50,636 bases of DNA from Roseburia sp. (lineage in GTDB: Bacteria > Bacillota > Clostridia > Lachnospirales > Lachnospiraceae), in contig JAFYVJ010000030.1 of assembly GCA_017549185.1 (NCBI GenBank), positions 1 through 50,636 of the forward strand, in the 5' to 3' direction. The notes below the pieces were generated by a model, which saw only the letters and a list, made by a program, of their open reading frames with translations, was not told the DNA's origin and ran no database searches. A program made the translations under genes and the position numbers. This document shows positions 1 through 8,453 of this stretch, piece after piece. Within the stretch, counting starts at the first letter, position 1; the number at the start of each line of letters is the position of its first letter.

Positions 1-136
1 AACAGCCCACTCACCTCCCCGTGATTTGTAGTGTACCGAGTTCCCTATTAATAATAATTATAGAAAAATAAATCGCTCAAGCAAACATTTTCATGACGTT
101 TTGTGCCTGAGCGAAGCGAAAGGAATGGATATATTT
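1..136. other. Upstream region of mutS2 with an imperfect hairpin
   Basis: No gene is visible here. Bases 73-115 form an imperfect inverted repeat: CGCTCAAGCAAAC on the left and GTTTTGTGCCTGAGCG on the right. The right arm lies just ahead of the AAAGGA ribosome binding site, so the structure could lower mutS2 translation or be the terminator of the gene before the window. A weak TTGTAG/TAATAA promoter-like pair lies at 26-54. None of this is more than suggestive. Confidence 0.3.
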
Positions 137-2518
137 ATGAATGAAAAAGCATTACACACATTAGAATATACAAAAATACGCACACTTTTATCTGAATACG
201 CGTTCAGTGAAGAGGCCAAAAGAAGATGTCTTGCACTAACACCTTCTACTGACCGTGCTCAGATTGAATTAGAACAACAACAGACCAAAGATGCTTTGGA
301 TCGTTTATTTAAGTGCGGCAAATTATCTTTTTCCGGAGTTCGCAATTTAAACGAATCCTTAAAAAGATTAGATATCGGCAGTTCTTTAAATGCAATCGAA
401 TTATTGACTGTCTGTTCCTTACTCGATGTAGCAAAACGTGCCAAGGCTTTCTCCCGTGCCATCAAAGAAGATGCACCTGACGACACACTTACCGCATATT
501 TTGCACAGATTGAACCTTTAACACCATTAAATGATGAGATTCGAAGATGTATTCTTTCAGAGGATGAAATTGCAGACGACGCAAGTCCGGCTCTCCGGTC
601 TATTCGCCGTTCTATGCACTCTATGACAGATAAAATCCGTGCACAGATGAACCAGATGATTAACAACACGACGACCCGTGCTTACTTGCAGGACACGGTT
701 ATCACTATGCGTGATGGACGCTACTGCCTGCCGGTAAAAGCAGAAGCCAAAAACATGGTTCCGGGTATGGTTCATGACCAATCCGGTAAAGGTTCCACAC
801 TTTTTATTGAGCCAATGGCTGTTGTAAACCTGAACAATGAATACAAAGAACTCTTATTAAAAGAAAAAGAAGAAATCGAAAAAATTCTTGCCACTTTAAG
901 TAATCTCGTTTATGAATCATCTGATCCAATTGCAACAAACTATAAAATATTAATCGAATTAGATTTTATTTTTGCAAAAGCATCCTACGCTCAGACCTAT
1001 AATGGAGTGGCACCGACCTTTAATGACGAAGGACGCATCCATATCAAAAAAGGCCGACATCCTTTATTAGATCAGAAAAAAGTGGTACCAATCGACATCC
1101 GACTCGGAGATGATTTTAATCTTTTAATCGTAACCGGACCGAATACTGGTGGAAAAACTGTCTCTTTAAAAACGGTCGGTCTGCTCACTTTAATGGGGCA
1201 GTCAGGTCTTCATATCCCGGCTTCCGAACGTTCCGAGCTTGGTATTTTTGAAGAAGTATTTGCTGATATCGGAGATGAACAGAGTATTGAACAAAGTTTA
1301 AGTACCTTCTCATCTCACATGACCAATATTGTTCGTATTTTAGAAAAAGTCAATGATCGTTCACTCGTACTATTCGATGAACTTTGTGCCGGAACAGACC
1401 CAACAGAAGGTGCTGCCTTAGCCATTGCTATTTTATCAAAAATGCATTTATATGGTGCCAGAACCATGGCGACTACCCACTATAGCGAGTTGAAGGTATT
1501 TGCGCTTTCCACACCAGGTGTAGAAAATGCCTGCTGTGAATTCAATGTAGAAACTTTAAGTCCGACTTACCGCCTTTTAATCGGTATCCCTGGAAAAAGT
1601 AACGCTTTTGCTATTTCCGAAAAGCTGGGGTTAGACACAAGCCTCATTGAGGACGCAAAAAGCCGTATTTCTGAAAACGATGAAAACTTTGAAGACTTAC
1701 TGGCAGACTTAGAAAAAAGTCGCATAACCATCGAAAAAGAACAATTAGAAATCAACCAATACAAAGCAGAAATCGAATCCTTAAAAGCTAAACTAGAAGC
1801 CAAACACGAACGTTTAGATGCCAGCCGTGAAAAGATTTTACGCGAAGCGAATGAAGAAGCATATAATATTTTAAAAGAAGCAAAAGATGTGGCTGATGCT
1901 ACCATCCGTAACTTCAATAAATACAGTAAGGGCACTGCTCCAATGAGCGAAATGGAAAAAGAGCGTTCTGCCATCCGTGACAAAATGACAGCGAAACAGC
2001 AAAAACTTTCTGACCAGAAGAAAGCTTCTGCACCTGCCGGCAAAGTGCCAAAAAATCTGCGTATTGGCGACCGTGTGAAAGTCCTTACCATGAATCTGGT
2101 GGGAACGGTTCACACTCTTCCAAATGCTAAGGGTGATTTAACTGTGCAAATGGGAATTTTAAGTTCTCAGGTGAATATCCGTGACTTGATTTTAATAGAA
2201 GATGAAACTTCTCCAAACAGTGCGAAATTCCACAAAACCGGTGTCGGTAAGGTAAAACTCAGTAAAGCAGCTACCATTTCACATGAAATTAATCTGATTG
2301 GTAAAACAACAGATGAAGCCATCGCACTTCTCGATAAATACTTGGATGATGCTTATATTTCACATCTTCCTTCCGTTCGTATCGTGCATGGAAAAGGAAC
2401 TGGTGCTTTGCGTAATGCAGTACAAGCTCATTTAAAACGCACCAAATATGTGAAATCCTATCATCAAGGCGAGTTCGGCGAAGGCGATGCCGGTGTAACG
2501 ATTGCTGAGTTTGTTTAA
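137..2518 (+). CDS. mutS2: MutS2 family DNA/RNA-processing ATPase with Smr domain
   Basis: MutS2 is a MutS-related ATPase. In Firmicutes it has been linked to suppression of recombination and to rescue of stalled or collided ribosomes. The 793-residue protein is close to the family length. It has a core and lever region, a Walker A motif GPNTGGKT at about residue 334, Walker B LVLFDE at about 411-418, a charged coiled coil around 510-600, a KOW-like segment at about 640-690 and a C-terminal Smr domain from about 718 with HGKGTGALR near 751. The Smr entry motif reads INLIG rather than the usual LDLRG. I chose ATG 137 because the usual N-terminus MNEKALHTLEY begins there, 12 nt after AAAGGA. 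In-frame TTG 101 and ATG 125 are possible but have poor ribosome binding sites. Confidence 0.95.
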   Translation: MNEKALHTLEYTKIRTLLSEYAFSEEAKRRCLALTPSTDRAQIELEQQQTKDALDRLFKCGKLSFSGVRNLNESLKRLDIGSSLNAIELLTVCSLLDVAKRAKAFSRAIKEDAPDDTLTAYFAQIEPLTPLNDEIRRCILSEDEIADDASPALRSIRRSMHSMTDKIRAQMNQMINNTTTRAYLQDTVITMRDGRYCLPVKAEAKNMVPGMVHDQSGKGSTLFIEPMAVVNLNNEYKELLLKEKEEIEKILATLSNLVYESSDPIATNYKILIELDFIFAKASYAQTYNGVAPTFNDEGRIHIKKGRHPLLDQKKVVPIDIRLGDDFNLLIVTGPNTGGKTVSLKTVGLLTLMGQSGLHIPASERSELGIFEEVFADIGDEQSIEQSLSTFSSHMTNIVRILEKVNDRSLVLFDELCAGTDPTEGAALAIAILSKMHLYGARTMATTHYSELKVFALSTPGVENACCEFNVETLSPTYRLLIGIPGKSNAFAISEKLGLDTSLIEDAKSRISENDENFEDLLADLEKSRITIEKEQLEINQYKAEIESLKAKLEAKHERLDASREKILREANEEAYNILKEAKDVADATIRNFNKYSKGTAPMSEMEKERSAIRDKMTAKQQKLSDQKKASAPAGKVPKNLRIGDRVKVLTMNLVGTVHTLPNAKGDLTVQMGILSSQVNIRDLILIEDETSPNSAKFHKTGVGKVKLSKAATISHEINLIGKTTDEAIALLDKYLDDAYISHLPSVRIVHGKGTGALRNAVQAHLKRTKYVKSYHQGEFGEGDAGVTIAEFV

Positions 2519-2657
2519 TTCTTCAGAGCCAAGGCAATTTGCATAAAAAGCAGATGTTCAGCTTGCTGAAACAAATGCTTTTTTTAAAATTTCTTTGGCG
2601 AGAAAGCCACAGCGAGGAAATTCATAGAATTTTCGAGCTTGATTCTGAAGAATTAAA
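2514..2657 (+). terminator. Nested inverted repeats between mutS2 and the response regulator
   Basis: A 14-base perfect inverted pair (TTTAATTCTTCAGA at 2514-2527 and its complement at 2644-2657) brackets the whole spacer and starts inside the mutS2 stop region. Inside it, AAAAAGCA (2545-2552) pairs with TGCTTTTTTT at about 2576-2585, a terminator-like hairpin. The 3' half also holds a REP-like palindrome at 2597-2640. The inner hairpin is the likely mutS2 terminator; the role of the outer arms is unknown. Confidence 0.5.
2597..2640 (-). repeat. REP-like palindrome, copy 1
   Basis: Read on the minus strand this spacer gives GCTCGAAAA, a short loop, TTTCCTCGCTGTGGC and then TTTCTCGCC. This matches the architecture of the tandem units at 33050-33244 (GCTCGAAAA, loop, TTTTCTCGCTGCGGGC, TTTCGCCC) and of the hairpin at 17253-17298. 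The match is by eye. Confidence 0.5.
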
Positions 2658-2693
2658 CTAATAATATTTTATATAAAAAGGAGGACAGCCCAT

Positions 2694-3395
2694 ATGGCTA
2701 CAAAATCCAGAATCCTTATTGTAGATGATGATAATAATATTGCGGAATTAATCTCTCTTTATCTTATAAAAGAATGTTTCGACACCAAAATTGTAAACGA
2801 CGGCGAAGAAGCTTTACAAGCTTTTGAAACCTATCATCCTAATCTAATTTTGCTAGATCTAATGCTTCCGGGTATTGATGGTTATCAGGTTTGCCGCGAG
2901 GTTCGTGCCAAATCCAACATACCGATTATTATGTTATCCGCAAAAGGCGAGATTTTTGACAAGGTATTAGGCTTAGAATTAGGTGCTGATGATTATATGA
3001 TAAAACCTTTTGACTCCAAAGAATTGGTAGCTCGTGTCAAAGCCGTTTTAAGACGCTATCAGCCAATCAAGACAGAAGAACCTTCCTCAGATATCAAATG
3101 TGTTTCCTATACAGATTTGGTTATTAATCTGTCGAATTATTCAGTTGTTTATCGTGGTGATCAGGTAGATATGCCTCCAAAAGAATTGGAACTCTTATAT
3201 TTCCTTGCGGCTTCTCCAAATCAGGTATTTACTCGTGAGCAGTTACTAGACCACATCTGGGGATATGAATACATCGGTGATACCCGTACCGTTGACGTAC
3301 ACGTAAAACGTCTGCGTGAAAAGATTAAAGACCACGCAAACTGGAGCCTCTCTACCGTATGGGGCATTGGATATAAATTCGAGGTAAGGACATGA
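2694..3395 (+). CDS. OmpR/PhoB-family response regulator
   Basis: This is a two-component DNA-binding response regulator, 233 residues, typical for the family. The receiver domain (about 1-120) has the acidic cluster DDD at 11-13, the phosphoacceptor Asp55 in LILLDLMLPG and the switch Lys in DYMIKPF. The C-terminal winged helix (about 138-232) has the ending YKFEVRT. A strong AAGGAGGA ribosome binding site precedes ATG 2694. The stop overlaps the start of the histidine kinase by four bases (ATGA), so the two are translationally coupled. The regulon cannot be read from the sequence. Confidence 0.95.
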   Translation: MATKSRILIVDDDNNIAELISLYLIKECFDTKIVNDGEEALQAFETYHPNLILLDLMLPGIDGYQVCREVRAKSNIPIIMLSAKGEIFDKVLGLELGADDYMIKPFDSKELVARVKAVLRRYQPIKTEEPSSDIKCVSYTDLVINLSNYSVVYRGDQVDMPPKELELLYFLAASPNQVFTREQLLDHIWGYEYIGDTRTVDVHVKRLREKIKDHANWSLSTVWGIGYKFEVRT

Positions 3396-4798
3396 AACGT
3401 ACCCTTTATTTAAAACTGGTGGGAGGATATCTTATTTTTATTCTGCTTAGTTTTTTAGCGGTAACATTTTTCACCTATGAAACTACCTATAAGCATTTAG
3501 AACAACAGGAAGCTTCCAATCTTTATAGAGAAGCTTCTGCTATTTCCAACTCTTATGGAGTTAATTATTATTCACATTCCTTAACCCGGAATGAGTTCCA
3601 GCTTCAACTTTCTACGCTAAGCAACTACTCAGAAGCGGTTATCTGGATTATGGATACTAAAGGAAATGTTAACCTTGATTCCTCCAATACCTCTATAGCC
3701 GGAAAACATATCGAAAATTTTGATATTTTTGATTTTGGAAATAAATATTATCAAATCGGTAATTTTTATAATTCCTTTTCAGAAGACACCTTGACTGTAT
3801 ATAAAACTATTACGGTAAATTACAAAGTACGAGGTTATATATTAATTCATAAACCAATTGCAGACATTATAAATACTGCCAATATCCTTACTGCCATCAG
3901 TTATCAGACCCTTGGACTAATTGCTTTGGCCGGTTTTTTGGTATTTGGATTTTTTACTTTTATTATATATCTGCCAGTTCGTAAACTAACCAAAACTGCA
4001 TCTGCCTATGCACAGGGAGATTTCAGCGTTACAGCAGATGTTCATTCTAATGATGAACTGGGATATCTTGCTGCCTCCATTAACTATATGGCAACAGAAC
4101 TGCATACATTAGAAGATGATCAGCGCAAGTTTATTTCTAACGTCTCTCACGACTTCCGTTCTCCATTGACCTCCATCAAAGGTTATGTCGAAGCCATGTT
4201 AGATGGAACCATCCCGTTGGAGATGCAGGAAAAATACTTAAATATTATTCTTTTTGAAACAGAACGACTGAATAAATTAACGAAAAGCCTCTTAGAGCTG
4301 AACCAATTCGGTTCACGAGGTATTATGCTTGATGCCACTAATTTTGACATCAACCAGACGATTAAGACCACCGTACAGACGTTTGAAGGAGTCTGTGTGG
4401 AAAAGCATTTGTTCTTTGATCTGACTTTAACAGGCGAAAAATTAATGGTTCATGCTGATTACGGTAAAATCCAACAGATTCTTTATAACCTGATTGATAA
4501 CGCTATCAAATTCAGTCATAATAATGCTACAATTTATATTGAAACTACTACAAAAAATGAGAAAGTATTTGTCTCCATAAAAGACACCGGTATCGGTATT
4601 CCAAAGGACAGCATGAACAAGATTTGGGAACGTTTCTACAAATCAGATTTATCACGCGGTAAAGATAAAAAAGGAACTGGTCTCGGACTTGCTATTGTAA
4701 AAGACATTATTAATGCACATAATGAAAATATTAACTGTATCAGTACCGAAGGTGTAGGAACAGAATTTATTTTTACGTTGCCACTTGTGGAAGATTGA
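3392..4798 (+). CDS. Membrane sensor histidine kinase, partner of the upstream regulator
   Basis: This is the sensor kinase of the pair, 468 residues. One transmembrane helix at about 8-28 is followed by an extracytoplasmic sensor of about 140 residues and a second helix at about 169-193. A HAMP linker follows (about 190-245), then the H box with SHDFRSP (phosphoacceptor His about 253), and the N, G1 (DTGIGI) and G2 (GTGLGL) boxes of the ATP-binding domain. It overlaps the regulator by four bases. The sensor domain is short and PDC/CACHE-like in size, but the ligand is unknown. No dedicated target gene is obvious; the membrane protein at 4938 has its own promoter and may be one. Confidence 0.94.
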   Translation: MKRTLYLKLVGGYLIFILLSFLAVTFFTYETTYKHLEQQEASNLYREASAISNSYGVNYYSHSLTRNEFQLQLSTLSNYSEAVIWIMDTKGNVNLDSSNTSIAGKHIENFDIFDFGNKYYQIGNFYNSFSEDTLTVYKTITVNYKVRGYILIHKPIADIINTANILTAISYQTLGLIALAGFLVFGFFTFIIYLPVRKLTKTASAYAQGDFSVTADVHSNDELGYLAASINYMATELHTLEDDQRKFISNVSHDFRSPLTSIKGYVEAMLDGTIPLEMQEKYLNIILFETERLNKLTKSLLELNQFGSRGIMLDATNFDINQTIKTTVQTFEGVCVEKHLFFDLTLTGEKLMVHADYGKIQQILYNLIDNAIKFSHNNATIYIETTTKNEKVFVSIKDTGIGIPKDSMNKIWERFYKSDLSRGKDKKGTGLGLAIVKDIINAHNENINCISTEGVGTEFIFTLPLVED

Positions 4799-4811
4799 TG
4801 TATAATATATG

Positions 4812-4846
4812 GGATTGCTGTAAAATAAACTGTTTTGCAGCAGTCC
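4812..4846 (+). terminator. Terminator-like hairpin after the two-component genes
   Basis: GGATTGCTG (4812-4820) pairs with CAGCAGTCC (4838-4846), with further A/T pairing inward, followed by TTATTT. It probably ends the two-component transcript before the next promoter. Confidence 0.6.
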
Positions 4847-4867
4847 TTATTTAGTATTTTCATACTA

Positions 4868-4896
4868 TTGATAACGAGAAATATTTAACATATAAT
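4868..4896 (+). promoter_or_regulatory. SigmaA-type promoter for the membrane protein gene
   Basis: TTGATA (4868-4873), a 17-base spacer and TATAAT (4891-4896), 41 bases before the start codon of the gene at 4938. Only one base of the -35 differs from consensus. Confidence 0.75.
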
Positions 4897-4937
4897 TAAC
4901 GCGGTATAAAATTACGTAAAGAAAAAAGGAATTAACA

Positions 4938-6014
4938 ATGAACACTTTAAAAATGAAGAGTTTTAAATCCGTAATACTCTATGTACTCTTGCTTTGGGTC
5001 ATTGCAGTTATTTTTGGTGTGGCTGCATTCCCGGGTTTAGTGAACTCCACTAGGGAACCTATTGCATGGGAGGAAGTGGATTTCTCAGGAGAGATTGAAG
5101 GACTGTATGTCACAGGCACTGTTTACGGAATCTATGACTACTACTGTGAAGAAACAGAAGACAACTCTATTATATCCAGAGAGTATCTCACAGATGCAGA
5201 CGATAATTACTATATCGCCCTTCGTGCCGAAGGTGAAGATATGACTGCTGCTAATACTCTTATGGATGCTACCTATGCTTATTTTATGGGCGAAGATGAT
5301 GGTTCCTTACTTGCTGATAATCAGTATGAGATAACCGGTGTCATAAAAAAACTGTCAGGTGACAGCCTACAGTTTTATCATGAGTACGTTGAATGGGATA
5401 GTTTGGATGCTGAATCACAGTCAAACTTCTTGCCATATTATATCGACATCAATAAAATCGGAAACTATGACGCCCAAGGTACCACTATCATGACTGTTGC
5501 AAGTGGCGTTATGTTTTTCATCGGTGTTGCATTAATTATTTTTACATTTACAGGTGTTTTCCAAAAACCAGTGAAAAAATACATTAAAAACAATTCTAAT
5601 CCAGAACTTGCTGCTGAAAAAGTTAACAATTTTATTCAAACTGTACCGGAAGTTAATGGTCTTCGTTACAACCATGAATTTATCTGCGGCAGCAACAAAT
5701 ACCTAATAACCTTTGGTGAAACTCCAAAGATTGCTTGGATTTACAAACAAGTAGTAAATCATAAACGTTACTTTATTACTGTCAGCAAGTCATACACTGT
5801 TGTTACAGGCTTTATTGATGGTACGAAACAGACGTCTTTTGTTAAAAACGAAGCAAGTGCAGATGCACATATCGAGCAGTTACAGCAGCTTTGTCCACAT
5901 GCTGTGATTGGCTATACAGACGAATTAGACAGAATGTTTCGGAAAGATTTGAATCAGTTTTTAAACATTTCTTACAACGCACCTGACTCAGAAAAACATA
6001 CAACTGATTATTAA
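4938..6014 (+). CDS. Unassigned two-helix membrane protein
   Basis: I do not recognise this 358-residue protein. A signal-anchor helix lies at about 11-33 (VILYVLLLWVIAVIFGVAAF). An acidic extracytoplasmic region rich in Tyr, Asp and Glu runs from about 34 to 183, with a second helix at about 184-205 (MTVASGVMFFIGVALIIFTF). A basic cytoplasmic domain of about 150 residues follows. The order membrane anchor, outside domain, membrane helix, cytoplasmic domain suggests sensing or a structural envelope role, but no catalytic motif is visible. It lies downstream of a two-component system yet has its own promoter and a strong terminator, so it is a single-gene unit. An AAAAAAGGA ribosome binding site supports the start. 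Confidence 0.8.
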   Translation: MNTLKMKSFKSVILYVLLLWVIAVIFGVAAFPGLVNSTREPIAWEEVDFSGEIEGLYVTGTVYGIYDYYCEETEDNSIISREYLTDADDNYYIALRAEGEDMTAANTLMDATYAYFMGEDDGSLLADNQYEITGVIKKLSGDSLQFYHEYVEWDSLDAESQSNFLPYYIDINKIGNYDAQGTTIMTVASGVMFFIGVALIIFTFTGVFQKPVKKYIKNNSNPELAAEKVNNFIQTVPEVNGLRYNHEFICGSNKYLITFGETPKIAWIYKQVVNHKRYFITVSKSYTVVTGFIDGTKQTSFVKNEASADAHIEQLQQLCPHAVIGYTDELDRMFRKDLNQFLNISYNAPDSEKHTTDY

Positions 6015-6020
6015 AAAATG

Positions 6021-6068
6021 AGAGCCTTGTAGTGTGTATCAATTGCTTGTTATACACTACAAGGCTCT
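6021..6068. terminator. Strong bidirectional terminator
   Basis: A perfect 15-base stem, AGAGCCTTGTAGTGT (6021-6035) with its complement at 6054-6068, lies between the convergent membrane-protein gene and ridA. A-rich and T-rich flanks allow it to act on both strands. Confidence 0.85.
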
Positions 6069-6141
6069 TAAATATTTCTGTAAATCTATTCTTACAATTT
6101 TCGCAATAAGTTTCTAAGCTACAGACTAAGGCTTTCTTAAA

Positions 6142-6516
6142 TTATTTCACTGCGATTACTTCTACTTCACAAAGAACACCCTTTGGAAGTGCTTTAACAG
6201 CCACACAGGAACGTGCAGGCTTTCCGGTAAAGTATTTTGCATATACTTCGTTAAATGCTGTAAAATCACCCATATCCGCAAGGAAACATGTTGTCTTGAT
6301 TACATTTTCAAAGTTAAGACCATTCGCCTCTAAGATACCTCCTACGTTCTTACAAGACTGCTCTGCCTGCTCTGTAATGGTTGTTCCAACTACCTCACCA
6401 GTTTCTGGTGAAAGTGGAATCTGTCCTGATGCAAATAAGAATCCATTTGCTGAAACTGCTTGTGAATATGGTCCGATTGCTGCTGGTGCATTTTTGGTAT
6501 TTGTTACTTCAAACAT
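6142..6516 (-). CDS. ridA: RidA family enamine/imine deaminase
   Basis: RidA (YjgF/YER057c) hydrolyses reactive enamine and imine intermediates, such as 2-aminoacrylate released by PLP enzymes, to keto acids and ammonia. The 124-residue protein has the family signature IGPYSQAV near the N-terminus and the C-terminal PARSCVAV, whose Arg matches the catalytic Arg105 of E. coli RidA, so it is predicted to be an active deaminase. I placed the start at ATG 6516 because GGAGGA lies seven bases before it; the longer reading frame would add five residues that overlap that site. A single-gene unit by spacing; TATAAT on this strand at 6578-6583 is a likely -10. Confidence 0.95.
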   Translation of the reverse strand: MFEVTNTKNAPAAIGPYSQAVSANGFLFASGQIPLSPETGEVVGTTITEQAEQSCKNVGGILEANGLNFENVIKTTCFLADMGDFTAFNEVYAKYFTGKPARSCVAVKALPKGVLCEVEVIAVK

Positions 6517-6559
6517 TGTTCTGTCCTCCAATTATCTAAACTTTCATACGTATACTCAT

Positions 6560-6583
6560 TGAAATCTTCTTATTTCAATTATA
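6560..6583 (-). promoter_or_regulatory. Likely ridA -10 box and 5' leader hairpin
   Basis: On the minus strand TATAAT (6578-6583) is followed by a perfect 7-base hairpin, TTGAAAT with ATTTCAA (6560-6579), in the ridA leader. The -35 is weak. Confidence 0.4.
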
Positions 6584-6723
6584 CACTCTCCTGTATGAAA
6601 TTCATTTTTTAATACTATTATAAACTTTTTTTACAAAATATCAATGCGTGACCTAAAAATCAACTCTTGCATACTTTCTCACATAGCCAATCAACAAATG
6701 ATTAGCTACTGTGGGAATCCATT

Positions 6724-7656
6724 CTAATTAACTACTTCCACATCTAACCCAAACTCAGATGGCAAGAAACGTGGGCAAACATTATCTGAAGTTGTAATTA
6801 CGGATGCTGCCAGATAAGACCCAATCTCTACCGCCTCCGGAAGTGTTTTGCCGTAAGTCAGTCCCGCTACAACACCGGAACAAAAAGCATCGCCTGCACC
6901 GGTAGTATCAATCACTTGCACTTTTCTTGCCGGTACATGACCTTTATTACCGTAAATATCAGCATATACTGCCCCTTCACTGCCCATTGTTACTATCATA
7001 GCCGGAATATGTGCACGTACAACCTTTTCCGCAATAATCGCTTCTAATTCTTCGGTATTTTTATCTGTGTAATCATCTGCAAAAAGAATTCCTGCCTCCA
7101 ACTGATTACAAATAAAACAGTCAAAACGTTGTATAAAATCTCGTCGCTGTGCCGCAATACTCATATTAGAAACAATGGAATATATTTTCTTATTGTATTT
7201 TTCCGCAAATTGAAATGCTTTTTTCACAATTTCCTTGTCCAAATCTACTTCTAATACGATAGAATCGGCATTTGCGAAAATCTCATCTCCTTTTTCCTCT
7301 AACAATGCCAAAAGCGGCATCATATTAGGTCTCTGCGAAATAGAACCAGCTAAATCACCGTTAGTATCAAATACTGCAAGCCAGGTTCCCATACCATTTG
7401 GAAGTGATAGAATATAATCACAATTTACTTTATGACGTTTCAATTTATTCACTACATCCTGTCCCATTGGCGTATCATCTACAATACTAATAAAGGTCGG
7501 ACGCAATTCTACATTTGCAATATCCTCTGCCACATTACGACTTACACCCCCATGTATATATTCAATATGTCCTGCATTCCTACCATTCGGAATATACGCA
7601 TCCTCTGGAAAACCTTTTATATCTACAAATACTGCTCCAATAACAACAATCCCCAT
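6724..7656 (-). CDS. PfkB-family carbohydrate kinase
   Basis: This is a ribokinase/PfkB-fold kinase that phosphorylates a sugar or nucleoside with ATP. The 310-residue protein has the N-terminal substrate lobe with GGVSRNVAEDIAN and the signature DTTGAGDAFCSGVV near residue 255, which contains the anion hole and catalytic Asp. The fold matches sugar and pseudouridine kinases equally well, and the substrate cannot be assigned from motifs. GGAG sits just before ATG 7656. It lies 60 bases beyond rplQ on the same strand, but an intrinsic terminator separates them, so it is expressed only by readthrough or from an unseen promoter. A weak imperfect hairpin at 6681-6714 may end it. Confidence 0.9.
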   Translation of the reverse strand: MGIVVIGAVFVDIKGFPEDAYIPNGRNAGHIEYIHGGVSRNVAEDIANVELRPTFISIVDDTPMGQDVVNKLKRHKVNCDYILSLPNGMGTWLAVFDTNGDLAGSISQRPNMMPLLALLEEKGDEIFANADSIVLEVDLDKEIVKKAFQFAEKYNKKIYSIVSNMSIAAQRRDFIQRFDCFICNQLEAGILFADDYTDKNTEELEAIIAEKVVRAHIPAMIVTMGSEGAVYADIYGNKGHVPARKVQVIDTTGAGDAFCSGVVAGLTYGKTLPEAVEIGSYLAASVITTSDNVCPRFLPSEFGLDVEVVN

Positions 7657-7674
7657 ATTGCTCTCCTAGTCAAA

Positions 7675-7702
7675 AAACCCAGCCGCATTTGCGACTGGGT
7701 TT
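7675..7702 (-). terminator. Terminator of the ribosomal supercluster
   Basis: On the minus strand AAACCCAGTCGC pairs with GCGGCTGGGTTT (one G-U pair) around the loop AAAT and runs into a T tract. It sits just after rplQ and ends the alpha operon. Confidence 0.88.
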
Positions 7703-7716
7703 CAGTTATCGTAATA

Positions 7717-8244
7717 TTACACTAACTCAAGTAATACTTCTAAAGCACCGTCACCTTTACGTGTACCGATTTTAACGATTCTTGTGTAACCACCGTTACG
7801 GCTTACATATTTAGGTGCGATTTCATCGAATAATTTAGCAACTAAATCAACTTCTTTAGCGTTTCTCTTTTTACCATCAGCAACATCTGTTACAGTGTAA
7901 AGAACCTCTAACATTTTTCTACGAGCATGTAAACGAGAAGGCATATCTTTTTTGATTGTCTTTTCTACTTCATCGTAAACAGTAACTTTCTTACCATCTA
8001 CAACTTCTTTTACTCTCTTGCCATCAGCATCTTTACGAGCAACTTTAGCTTTTACAGTAACTTCTTCGAAGTTATCTTTTTCTTTTACTGCTAATGCAAT
8101 AAGTCCTTCAGCAATTTTCTTTACTTCTTTAGCTTTTGCTTCTGTTGTAACGATTTTGCCGTTGTGTAATAATGCTGTTACCTGACCTCTTAATAAAGCC
8201 TTTCTCTGATCTGATGTTCTGCTTAATTTACGATATTTTGCCAT
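7717..8244 (-). CDS. rplQ: 50S ribosomal protein L17, elongated form
   Basis: L17 binds 23S rRNA near the peptide exit tunnel on the back of the large subunit. The start MAKYRKL follows GGAGG. The protein is 175 residues, about 50 longer than the roughly 120 of B. subtilis and E. coli. The extra length is a charged stretch around residues 65-110 (rich in DGK, VDGKK and KKDMP) inserted in the middle, with the normal C-terminal end VLLELV. It is the last gene of the alpha operon, after rpoA, separated by a 209-base spacer with hairpins. Confidence 0.95.
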   Translation of the reverse strand: MAKYRKLSRTSDQRKALLRGQVTALLHNGKIVTTEAKAKEVKKIAEGLIALAVKEKDNFEEVTVKAKVARKDADGKRVKEVVDGKKVTVYDEVEKTIKKDMPSRLHARRKMLEVLYTVTDVADGKKRNAKEVDLVAKLFDEIAPKYVSRNGGYTRIVKIGTRKGDGALEVLLELV

Positions 8245-8404
8245 TTTTCTTTTCCTCCATTCTGTGGTACATCCGGATATGCCCTTGGTCTTACTTTCCG
8301 AATGCTATTGCTTGTGGCTGACATACTCCATACCTTTTGGATTTACTGTTTCTGCCTAATATATAGAAAGCATTTAGATGCTTCTACAAACTTTTTAAAG
8401 AAAC

Positions 8405-8452
8405 CCATTTGAACATTAATAGTTCAAATGGTATCGTCAGACTTCGTCTGAC
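8405..8452 (-). promoter_or_regulatory. Two perfect hairpins between rpoA and rplQ
   Basis: CCATTTGAAC (8405-8414) pairs with GTTCAAATGG (8422-8431), and GTCAGAC (8436-8442) with GTCTGAC (8446-8452). They follow the rpoA stop directly on the transcript. No long U tract follows, so RNA processing or mRNA protection is more likely than termination. The rest of the 209-base spacer shows only a small AGCAT/ATGCT hairpin. Confidence 0.55.
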
Positions 8453-8453
8453 T

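Noticed and set aside
7432-7725. Open frames antisense to the PfkB kinase and rplQ
   Set aside because: They lie opposite well-conserved genes, lack ribosome binding sites and match no family.
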